Below are positions 57,335 through 64,000 of a stretch of DNA of 64,000 nucleotides, one piece after another. The DNA is from Paracoccaceae bacterium (lineage in GTDB: Bacteria > Pseudomonadota > Alphaproteobacteria > Rhodobacterales > Rhodobacteraceae). Positions within the stretch are counted from its first letter, which is position 1, and the number at the start of each line of letters is the position of its first letter. The translations under genes and the position numbers were made by a program. Where the stretch lies: NCBI GenBank assembly GCA_016778765.1, contig JADHOV010000005.1, positions 1-64,000 on the forward strand, given 5' to 3'. A model generated the notes under the pieces. The model was not told the origin of the DNA, searched no databases, and saw only the letters and a program-made list of their open reading frames with translations.

Positions 57335-59527
57335 TTATAGAAAACTTTGCGGGTCAATATCGACATGCACCCGCAGGCCAGCTTTCGGTTTTACCTTCAG
57401 CCAGCGCCGAAGCGCCGGCTGCAATCGGCTTGTTTTATCCGCCTTGATCAGCAAACGCACCCGAAAACGGCCGCGCACCCGCGCGATTGGGGCCGGCGCA
57501 GGGCCGAAAACTTCCGCCCCAATCTCGGTAAGTGGCCTAGAATTGCGCGCCAAATGCTGAGCGTATTCAATCGCCTCTTCTTGCGCGACAGCGCTGATCA
57601 CCAAGCCAACAAGCCGGCCAAAGGGCGGGACCAATGCGCTTTGCCGCATCTGTGCTTCCGCATTCCAGAACGCTTCTTCATCCCCTTTTAAAATGGCTTG
57701 TATAACAGGATGCTCTGGCTGATGCGTTTGCAAATAGGCAGATCCTGCCCTTTGCGCGCGGCCGGCCCGCCCCGCCACTTGCCGCATGATTTGAAATGTA
57801 TGCTCCGCCGCCCGCAAATCAGACCCCTGCAACCCAAGATCAGCATCAATCACCCCAACCAATGTGAGATTTGGAAAATTATGACCTTTTGCCACCAATT
57901 GTGTACCAACGATAATATCCGCTGCGCCATCGCCAATTTCTTGGATTTTTTCTTTTAACGCCCGCGCCGAGGCAAATAGGTCCGAGGATAAAACCGCAAT
58001 GCGTGCCTCGGGGCAGAGCGCTGCAATTTCATCAGCCAATCTTTCGATGCCCGGCCCAATCGCGGCCATGCGCCCCGCAACCGAGCAGCTAGGGCATGCG
58101 TCTAACAACGGCTGCGTTTCGCCGCATTGATGGCACATCAGCCGCCTAGAAAACCGGTGCTCAACAAGGCGCGCGTCGCAATGCGGGCAGCCAACCTGCT
58201 CTCCACAGGCCCTGCAAAGCGTGACCGGCGCGTATCCACGCCGGTTAATAAACAATAAGGATTGCTCTCTTTTTTCCAATCGAAGTTTAATTTGCGCAAG
58301 CAAGCTCGGGGAAATCCAACGATCACTGGGCAAGGTTTCAACACGCATATCAATGGCCTGCATTTTGGGCATTTTGGCAGGCCCAAAGCGTTTTAGCAGA
58401 TCAATGCGCTGGTATTTGCCTGATGTGGCATTCACCCAACTTTCTAAGCTGGGCGTTGCGCTGGCCAGAATGACATGCGCCCCCGCGATAGAGGCCCGCA
58501 AAACCGCCATATCCCGAGCATGGTAAATCACCCCATCTTCTTGTTTGTAGGAACTGTCATGTTCTTCATCAACGATAATCAGGCGCAAGTTGCGAAAAGG
58601 CAAAAATAAGGCAGAGCGGGCACCCACAACCAATTGCGCACCGTTTTGCGCCACCATTCGCCAGCAGCGGCGCCGCTCCCGCGGCGTGATCCCCGAATGC
58701 CATTCCGCCGGGCGTGCGCCAAACCGTGCCTCGACCCGATTGATGAATTCAGCGCTTAGCGCGATTTCGGGCAATAACACCAATGCCTGACCGCCTGCAC
58801 GCAAAATATCGCCAACCGCCTCTAAATAAACCTCGGTCTTGCCCGAGCCGGTTACCCCGCGCAACAAGCTGGCGCCATAGACCTGCCGGTTTAAGGCGCC
58901 GCAAAGCTGTTGCACGGCTTTGTCTTGATCTTCGTTCAGCGCCTTGGCGCCAAATCCTGGGTTGAGCTGCGCAAAGGGGCGATCGCGCGGAATTTCATCC
59001 TCAAGCACGGCCCCCGCAGAGACCAGCCCTTTTAAAACCGAGGGCGAAACAGCCGCCGCCTCGGCCAGCTCGCTGAGCGAAAGCCCCGCGCCACCAAAGG
59101 TTTTTAGCGTTTCGAGCACGCGCAACCGCGCCGCTGTGGATTTTACCGGCCCCTCTGGCGCCAACCGATAAATTTTCTCAGTTTTCTGGCGATCGCTCAA
59201 CCCCTCCACGCGGGTTGCCAATTGCAACATCGCACTCAGCGGAGTCAGCGTGTAATCCGCTGCGCGGATCAAGAACTCTTGCAATTCTGCTTGCATCAAG
59301 GGCACATCCAGCACCCGGTTGACGGCGCGCAGTTTCGTGCGATCATAATCACCGGTGCCGGCGCCCCAAATCACGCCCAGTACTTTTCGCGGCCCCAACG
59401 GCACTTCAACAAAAGCGCGAAGCCGGCACCCGCCTGCGGGCGCATGATAGTCTAAAAGCCGGTCAATGGGTTGGCTCGTTAGAACGCAGACGGTCTCTCC
59501 TTCACTGAAAAACTCTTTTGCCTGCAC
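57335..59527 (-). CDS. priA: Primosomal protein N' (replication restart helicase PriA)
   Basis: Recognises stalled forks and reloads the replicative helicase. The 730 residues have the N-terminal 3' DNA-binding domain, Walker A GVTGSGKTEVYL, motif II VDEEHDSSYKQED, and motif III-like LASATPSLES. The zinc-binding insertion has eight Cys (CRACGEQVGCPHC, CHQCGE, CPSC), followed by QVAGRAGRAQRAG. Length is typical. Divergent from the transaldolase gene with 86 bases between starts. Confidence 0.96.
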   Translation of the reverse strand: MQAKEFFSEGETVCVLTSQPIDRLLDYHAPAGGCRLRAFVEVPLGPRKVLGVIWGAGTGDYDRTKLRAVNRVLDVPLMQAELQEFLIRAADYTLTPLSAMLQLATRVEGLSDRQKTEKIYRLAPEGPVKSTAARLRVLETLKTFGGAGLSLSELAEAAAVSPSVLKGLVSAGAVLEDEIPRDRPFAQLNPGFGAKALNEDQDKAVQQLCGALNRQVYGASLLRGVTGSGKTEVYLEAVGDILRAGGQALVLLPEIALSAEFINRVEARFGARPAEWHSGITPRERRRCWRMVAQNGAQLVVGARSALFLPFRNLRLIIVDEEHDSSYKQEDGVIYHARDMAVLRASIAGAHVILASATPSLESWVNATSGKYQRIDLLKRFGPAKMPKMQAIDMRVETLPSDRWISPSLLAQIKLRLEKREQSLLFINRRGYAPVTLCRACGEQVGCPHCDARLVEHRFSRRLMCHQCGETQPLLDACPSCSVAGRMAAIGPGIERLADEIAALCPEARIAVLSSDLFASARALKEKIQEIGDGAADIIVGTQLVAKGHNFPNLTLVGVIDADLGLQGSDLRAAEHTFQIMRQVAGRAGRAQRAGSAYLQTHQPEHPVIQAILKGDEEAFWNAEAQMRQSALVPPFGRLVGLVISAVAQEEAIEYAQHLARNSRPLTEIGAEVFGPAPAPIARVRGRFRVRLLIKADKTSRLQPALRRWLKVKPKAGLRVHVDIDPQSFL

Positions 59528-59613
59528 TTTTTACTCCATGTTGGGGTTTTCCATAGCTGAAAGTTACAGTAAAGCCAAATCACGCCTCACCCTAGCCATG
59601 CAAGGATTACGTC

Positions 59614-60267
59614 ATGAAATTTTTTGTCGATACCGCCGAAGTTTCCGAAATTATTGAGTTGAACGATCTGGGAATGGTTGATGGCGTGACCACGAACCCG
59701 TCTTTGATCAAAAAATCTGGCCGCGATATTTTGGAAGTCACCAAAGAAATTTGCGGCATTGTATCTGGTCCTGTCAGCGCCGAGGTCACAGCCATTGACG
59801 CAGATAAAATGATCGCAGAAGGACGCAAACTGGCGGAACTGGCCAGCAATATCGCCGTAAAGCTTCCCCTGACATGGGATGGTTTGAAAGCCTGCCGCGT
59901 ACTGAGCCAAGAAGGCAAAATGGTCAATGTCACTTTATGTTTTGCCGCCAACCAAGCCTTATTAGCGGCAAAAGCGGGCGCAACCTTCATTTCCCCCTTC
60001 ATCGGCCGTTTGGACGATATCAACTTGGATGGGATGGAGCTGATTGAAGATATCCGCACCATTTATGACAATTACGGCTTTGAAACGCAAATTTTGGCGG
60101 CCTCAATCCGGACCGCAAATCACGTGCTCGACAGCGCGCGCATCGGCGCCGATGTCATAACTGCCCCCCCGGCCGTCATCAAAAACCTGGCCAACCATCC
60201 CTTGACCGATAAGGGTTTGGCCAGCTTTTTGGAAGATATCAAAAAAACTGGACAAACAATTCTGTAA
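59614..60267 (+). CDS. fsa: Small transaldolase / fructose-6-phosphate aldolase family
   Basis: A 217-residue TalC/FSA-type aldolase that cleaves or forms fructose-6-phosphate or transfers dihydroxyacetone units. The Schiff-base Lys83 lies in [20 protein letters not shown] near residues 24-36 and [10 protein letters not shown] near the C-terminus are family marks. Whether it is a true transaldolase or FSA cannot be settled by sequence alone; the TalC subgroup of this length is commonly transaldolase. A possible link to the neighbouring DUF484-xerC genes is only positional. Confidence 0.9.
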   Translation: MKFFVDTAEVSEIIELNDLGMVDGVTTNPSLIKKSGRDILEVTKEICGIVSGPVSAEVTAIDADKMIAEGRKLAELASNIAVKLPLTWDGLKACRVLSQEGKMVNVTLCFAANQALLAAKAGATFISPFIGRLDDINLDGMELIEDIRTIYDNYGFETQILAASIRTANHVLDSARIGADVITAPPAVIKNLANHPLTDKGLASFLEDIKKTGQTIL

Positions 60268-60312
60268 TCGTGTTATCGTGCAATCCCAAATTGGTAGAAT
60301 GGCCAGAACGAG

Positions 60313-61026
60313 ATGCGCGTAACGTCAAAAATAGACAGCATATTAAGGCAAAAAATTATTGATCGCCCAGATGTGATTCTGGACGATCCTGATGTTATGA
60401 AAGCGCTGATTGCAGCCAATGAAACCGCGATGGGTGCAAATATTGTTGATCTGCGCGGGGTTGCGATGGATCGTTTGGAAAGCCGCCTTGACCGGTTGGA
60501 AAATACCCATCGCGGCGTCATTGCAGCCGCTTATGAAAATATGGCGGGTACGAATCAAATTCAGCGCGCTGTTTTAAGATTGCTGGAAGCACCGGATTTT
60601 GCCGCCTTCATGGAGGCGATCACCGGTGATGTCTCCGATATTCTGCGCGTTCAGTCGCTGAGGATGGTCTTAGAAACCCGCCAGAATGACGGACCAGCGC
60701 GCAATGCGCTTGAACAATATAACGACACTATAACCTTAGTGGCGCCGGGCTTTGTTGATATTTATCTGTCGCAAGGGCGCAATGCCCCGGCTTCATATAT
60801 TCTTTTGCGACAAGTTCATCGCGGCTCTGAGCAAGTGTTCGGCACAACGGCAAAATTCATTCGCTCTGAAGCGGCTTTGCCCTTGGATATGGGGCCAGGC
60901 AGATTGCCCGGAATGCTCGTTTTAGGGGCTGAAGACCCTTATCTGTTCACCGCCCAGCAGGGCACTGAATTGCTCTCATTTTTTGGCAATGTTTTTGAAA
61001 GAATGATGATACGCTGGCTTTCATGA
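60313..61026 (+). CDS. DUF484 family protein
   Basis: A 237-residue protein with an N-terminal helical region (IIDRPDVILDDPDVMKAL), a coiled-coil segment (DRLESRLDRLENTHRGVI) and a GAF-like C-terminal half (LPGMLVLGAEDPYLF). Matches DUF484. Its stop overlaps the xerC start (ATGA at 61023-61026), and the same adjacency is known in Gammaproteobacteria, implying a conserved but undescribed link with the recombinase. Confidence 0.88.
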   Translation: MRVTSKIDSILRQKIIDRPDVILDDPDVMKALIAANETAMGANIVDLRGVAMDRLESRLDRLENTHRGVIAAAYENMAGTNQIQRAVLRLLEAPDFAAFMEAITGDVSDILRVQSLRMVLETRQNDGPARNALEQYNDTITLVAPGFVDIYLSQGRNAPASYILLRQVHRGSEQVFGTTAKFIRSEAALPLDMGPGRLPGMLVLGAEDPYLFTAQQGTELLSFFGNVFERMMIRWLS

Positions 61027-61946
61027 GCCCGCTGTCACCCGCGATTCTCAAATCAATGTATGAGTGGCTTTCGACGAAAGCCGCCTTGGAGAACCTTTCG
61101 GTTCATACAGTCAGCGCGTATGAGCGCGACCTGCTGGATTACCTTGGCTTTATGTCGGCTCATTTAAACAACGGACAAGCTGTTAAATCGCTGGCGCATA
61201 TACGCGTTGGCGATTTACGTGCCTGGATGGCCGCGCTGCGCAAAAACGAGCTGAGCAGTCGTTCAATCGCCAGAAAGCTTTCTTCTCTTAAAAGCTATTA
61301 TCGATGGCTCGCGCAAAGAGAGAATTTTGATCCCAGCATTGTGCTGGCCTTTAAAGCGCCAAAATTCCAATCAAAAATACCACGCCCCCTATCCGAGGAA
61401 AGCGCCTTGCAAATGTTAGAAACCGTGCCGCAGCAAAGCCTTGAACCTTGGATAGCCGCGCGCGACTTGGCCATTGTAAGCCTGCTATACGGCTGTGGTT
61501 TGCGCATATCAGAGGCGTTGGATTTGCGGACCCGCTCCACCCCTCTTGGCAATAGCCTGAAGATCACCGGCAAGGGCGGTAAGGAACGTCTGGTGCCGAT
61601 TTTACCCCTCATTGCAGAGGCGGTGGCGCGCTACCTTCATCTTTGCCCGTTTACTTTATCGCCGCAGGATCAAATTTTTCGAGGCGCGCGCGGCGGCCCG
61701 CTGAACCCTAGGCTGGTGCAAAAAACGGTTCAGCAGGCGCGCTTGCAATTGGGGCTACCGGCCAATGCCACGCCCCATGCGATGCGCCATAGTTTCGCCA
61801 CCCACCTTCTTAGCGCGGGCGCAGATTTGCGCAGCATTCAAGAGCTGCTTGGACATGCCAGCCTCTCAACCACCCAGACCTACACGGCGGTTGATACGGC
61901 CCGCCTGATGGAGGTCTATTCACAAACACATCCCAAGGCAGAATAG
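61023..61946 (+). CDS. xerC: Tyrosine recombinase XerC
   Basis: Site-specific recombinase that with XerD resolves chromosome dimers at dif. The 307 residues have an N-terminal SAM-like DNA-binding domain (SAYERDLLDYLGFM) and the catalytic domain with all active residues placed: Arg161, Lys184, His252, Arg255, His278 and the nucleophile Tyr287. XerC is preferred to XerD by its DUF484 neighbour, though sequence alone would leave some doubt. It is a housekeeping recombinase, not evidence of an integrated element. Confidence 0.93.
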   Translation: MSPLSPAILKSMYEWLSTKAALENLSVHTVSAYERDLLDYLGFMSAHLNNGQAVKSLAHIRVGDLRAWMAALRKNELSSRSIARKLSSLKSYYRWLAQRENFDPSIVLAFKAPKFQSKIPRPLSEESALQMLETVPQQSLEPWIAARDLAIVSLLYGCGLRISEALDLRTRSTPLGNSLKITGKGGKERLVPILPLIAEAVARYLHLCPFTLSPQDQIFRGARGGPLNPRLVQKTVQQARLQLGLPANATPHAMRHSFATHLLSAGADLRSIQELLGHASLSTTQTYTAVDTARLMEVYSQTHPKAE

Positions 61947-61985
61947 AAATTTGCATTCCTGCTGAAACTGGGCCATGACGGGACT

Positions 61986-62681
61986 ATGACAAAAGAAACA
62001 AAGGCGCTGAGCGTCCATTTATTCACCGCCACGGGCGCTGTTTTTGCAATGCTGGCCATGCTGGCAGCTGCTGACGCAAAATGGAGCCTGATGTTTTTAT
62101 GGTTAATCGTCGCTTTTTTTGTGGATGGGCTCGATGGACCCTTAGCGCGCAAATATGACGTTAAAACCAATGCCGCGCGCTTTGACGGGGTGCTTCTGGA
62201 TCTGATTATCGATTATCTGACCTATGTCTTTATCCCGGCCTTTGCACTTTTTAAATCAGGGCTTTTGCCAGGGTGGACGGGCTGGATCGCGATTATTATC
62301 ATCACCTTCGCCTCGGCCATGTATTTCTGTGATGGCAATATGAAAACCAAAGACAATAGCTTTCACGGGTTTCCGGGGTGCTGGAATATGGTGGTTATCG
62401 TCTTGTTCGCGCTCTCTCCAAACTTTTGGTTTATTCTGGCACTGATCAGCCTCTTGGCTATATCGATGTTTTTACCGGTTAAATTTGTGCATCCCGTGCG
62501 TACGCTACGCTGGCGGGCGGTTACGCTTCCAATGGCGATGGCGTGGGTTGTTTTCGCAGGATGGGCCGCTTGGGTGGATTTCCATCCCCAAAGCTGGGCC
62601 CATTGGGGGCTGGTCATCACATCAATCTACCTTGCAACGGCAGGATTGTTTCAACAAATCACCCCAGCCTCTAAGGCTTAA
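61986..62681 (+). CDS. pcs: Phosphatidylcholine synthase
   Basis: Condenses choline with CDP-diacylglycerol in the inner membrane to make phosphatidylcholine. The 231-residue polytopic protein has the CDP-alcohol phosphotransferase signature with Asp47, Asp50-Gly51, Ala54-Arg55, Gly68, Asp72 and Asp76. About seven membrane helices follow, and MYFCDGNMKTKDNSF is characteristic of Pcs rather than PgsA or PssA. Converges on and overlaps the ABC permease gene by eleven bases. Confidence 0.92.
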   Translation: MTKETKALSVHLFTATGAVFAMLAMLAAADAKWSLMFLWLIVAFFVDGLDGPLARKYDVKTNAARFDGVLLDLIIDYLTYVFIPAFALFKSGLLPGWTGWIAIIIITFASAMYFCDGNMKTKDNSFHGFPGCWNMVVIVLFALSPNFWFILALISLLAISMFLPVKFVHPVRTLRWRAVTLPMAMAWVVFAGWAAWVDFHPQSWAHWGLVITSIYLATAGLFQQITPASKA

Positions 62682-63474
62682 GGCGATACCCGCGCAGCAA
62701 CATCCACCAGGCCACAAAGCCCGTGGCAAAAAAACATATCAACGAAATCATCAAACCTGGTAAAACGGGGGTATCAGACACCCCTAAAACCGAAAAACGC
62801 AGGCCATCAATCAGGTAAAAAATTGGATTGAATAAGGCGATTTTTTGCAAAACTTCGGGCAAGGCAGTGATCGAATAAAAACTGCCCGACAAAAAAGCCA
62901 ATGGGGTGATAATGAAATTTGTAATCGCCGACATCTGATCATATTTCTGCGCATAAATACCCGCAAGCAATCCCAAAGATGCCAAGAAGCCCGCCCCTGC
63001 AATGGTGAATGCCAGCGCCAAAAGCGGATGCGCCACCTCAACGCCCAGCACAAACGCGCATCCAAGCCAAAGCCCAATCGCCACAAACAGACCCCGGGCA
63101 ATCCCGCCAAGCACATAGCCTGCTAGCATTTCCCCCGCTGACAGCGGCGGCATAAGCGTATCGACAATATTGCCCTGAATTTTCGATGTCATAATCGAAG
63201 ATGAGGTATTGGCAAACGCGTTTTGGATGATACTCATCATCACAATTCCGGGCACCATAAAGATAATATAAGAATACCCCATCACAAGACCACGATTGGG
63301 GCCAACCGCGATGTTGAAAATCAACAGAAACAAACCAGATGTCACCATGGGCGCTGCGATGGTTTGGTTCCAGACGGCCAGAAAACGCATAATTTCGCGT
63401 TTCACTAGCGTCGTAACCCCGATCCAATTCACCAAACCGAAACGCCGGACGCCAATTTTATTGTCAATCTGCAT
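62671..63474 (-). CDS. ABC-2 type transporter permease
   Basis: A 267-residue membrane subunit with six helices of the ABC-2 (YadH/NodJ/Wzm-like) class. REIMRFLAVWNQTI at the N-terminus, the IMTSKIQGNIVDTLMPPLS cytoplasmic coupling loop, and FLSGSFYSITALPE are typical of YadH-like exporters. The ATPase gene is not in the window and should lie elsewhere. Divergent from gcrA. Confidence 0.88.
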   Translation of the reverse strand: MQIDNKIGVRRFGLVNWIGVTTLVKREIMRFLAVWNQTIAAPMVTSGLFLLIFNIAVGPNRGLVMGYSYIIFMVPGIVMMSIIQNAFANTSSSIMTSKIQGNIVDTLMPPLSAGEMLAGYVLGGIARGLFVAIGLWLGCAFVLGVEVAHPLLALAFTIAGAGFLASLGLLAGIYAQKYDQMSAITNFIITPLAFLSGSFYSITALPEVLQKIALFNPIFYLIDGLRFSVLGVSDTPVLPGLMISLICFFATGFVAWWMLLRGYRLKP

Positions 63475-63492
63475 GTAAACGCCTCAATCTTT

Positions 63493-63532
63493 GATTCTGA
63501 TGTCTTGTAACTCGGGACCCAATGCTTAGAAT
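63493..63532 (+). promoter_or_regulatory. Putative gcrA promoter with a GANTC site
   Basis: TTGTAA (63505-63510), 16-base spacer, TAGAAT (63527-63532). A GATTC (63493-63497), which fits the CcrM methylation target GANTC, lies just upstream of the -35. In Caulobacter, GcrA acts at promoters with methylated GANTC, so self-regulation is conceivable. Moderate promoter match only. Confidence 0.45.
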
Positions 63533-63555
63533 AGGGGCTTGTTGAATTTTTAAGG

Positions 63556-63581
63556 GCGGCCCCAGTTTATGGCCGCTTTTT
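63556..63581 (+). terminator. Terminator-like hairpin in the gcrA leader
   Basis: GCGGCC (63556-63561), nine-base loop, GGCCGC (63571-63576), then T5. It ends 15 bases before the gcrA ATG and would lie inside the leader if the promoter above is right. Either an attenuator or a chance hairpin; the stem is short. Confidence 0.45.
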
Positions 63582-63596
63582 GCATAGGAAAAACCG

Positions 63597-64000
63597 ATGT
63601 CGTGGACTGATGAGCGGGTAGAGCTGCTGACTAAAATGTGGGGCGAAGGCCAATCGGCCAGCCAGATAGCAAAAGAACTGGGCGGCGTCACCCGCAATGC
63701 GGTGATTGGCAAAGTGCACCGGTTGGGGCTCTCGAACCGCGCCACGAGCACGGCAAAGCCGGATGCAAAAGTAAAATCAGCGCTCAAGGAAGAGGTGAAA
63801 TCTGCGGCGCCGAGCGAAGCCGCGATCAAAGAGCCTGAAGCCAAAGCCCCGATTTCGCCAGCACGCCGGCAGATCATTCCGGCCGGCCAGCCTTTGCCAC
63901 CGCAACCTTCTGCCAATGAAATCAGCCCGGAAGCTTTGGCAAAAGTATCCGAAGTTGAAAAGAAATCGAAAAAAATATCTCTGATGGAATTGACCGAGCG
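63597..64000 (+). CDS. gcrA: GcrA-type cell cycle regulator, 3' end outside window
   Basis: First 134 codons of GcrA, the alphaproteobacterial sigma-70-associated cell-cycle regulator. MSWTDERVELLTKMWGEGQS, SASQIAKELGGVTRNAVIG and KVHRLGLSNR form the diagnostic N-terminal helix-turn-helix. A charged low-complexity linker follows (K/A/E/P-rich), and the conserved C-terminal zinc-binding region is cut off by the window end. The same bases also encode a long open frame on the other strand, which I treat as a shadow. Confidence 0.93.
   Translation, partial: MSWTDERVELLTKMWGEGQSASQIAKELGGVTRNAVIGKVHRLGLSNRATSTAKPDAKVKSALKEEVKSAAPSEAAIKEPEAKAPISPARRQIIPAGQPLPPQPSANEISPEALAKVSEVEKKSKKISLMELTE

Noticed and set aside
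61023-61946. Tyrosine recombinase as a sign of a phage or integrative element
   Set aside because: It is housekeeping XerC with its usual DUF484 partner; no att repeats, tRNA or phage genes nearby.
63464-63916. 150-residue open frame on the minus strand
   Set aside because: Lies opposite gcrA, whose N-terminal sequence is unmistakable.

Overview
The window is a gene-dense stretch of chromosome from an alphaproteobacterium of the order Rhodobacterales, most likely the marine Roseobacter group. The evidence is a LuxI/LuxR quorum-sensing pair, the cell-cycle regulator GcrA, phosphatidylcholine synthase, the ethylmalonyl-CoA (EMC) pathway genes ccr, ecm, mch and mcl2, and a TCA-cycle gene order that, from memory, matches Rhodobacter sphaeroides. 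The moderate base composition and AT-rich spacers suggest a streamlined pelagic roseobacter (for example of the Planktomarina type), but this genus-level guess is weak. No tRNA, rRNA, insertion sequence, prophage or CRISPR array was found. Two genes are cut by the window ends: a PhyH dioxygenase at the left and gcrA at the right.

Layout. 1-12.8 kb holds housekeeping genes: Kdo transferase waaA, a DUF1178 protein, lysC-ptsP, ileS, tadA and the divergent pseudouridine synthase, a TerC-type membrane protein, a DUF2927 lipoprotein and dtd. 12.9-15.8 kb is an acyl-CoA ligase/acyl-CoA dehydrogenase pair. 15.9-19.1 kb holds a RecD-like helicase and the luxR-luxI module, preceded by a small overlapping gene and a CtrA-type box. 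19.2-42.7 kb is a central-carbon region: divergent ccr and ecm; GNAT, deoD and DUF1989 genes; sdhCDAB; a tight operon mcl2-nnrU-DUF1737-mch-DUF4344; a TauE permease; mdh; then sucCD, sucAB and lpd, closed by a strong terminator. 42.9-54.7 kb is one leftward run: ruvC-ruvA-ruvB, an unknown gene, ybgC-tolQ-tolR-tolA, tolB-pal-cpoB, tilS and ftsH. 54.9-64 kb holds prmA, an MFS protein, priA, a small transaldolase, DUF484-xerC, pcs, an ABC-2 permease and gcrA.

How the genes fit together. Ccr and Ecm run the reductive carboxylation and mutase steps of the EMC pathway. Mch and Mcl2 handle mesaconyl-CoA/methylmalyl-CoA and malyl-CoA. The products enter the TCA cycle, whose succinate dehydrogenase, malate dehydrogenase, succinyl-CoA synthetase and 2-oxoglutarate dehydrogenase are encoded beside them.

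The most striking unexplained signal is regulatory. The perfect palindrome TGTGATCACA occurs as a tandem pair with exactly 21-bp spacing upstream of both sdhC and sucC, which suggests one transcription factor acting on both TCA operons. A second is a perfect TTAA-N7-TTAA (CtrA-type) box just upstream of the luxR transcription unit, with a one-mismatch copy ahead of luxI.
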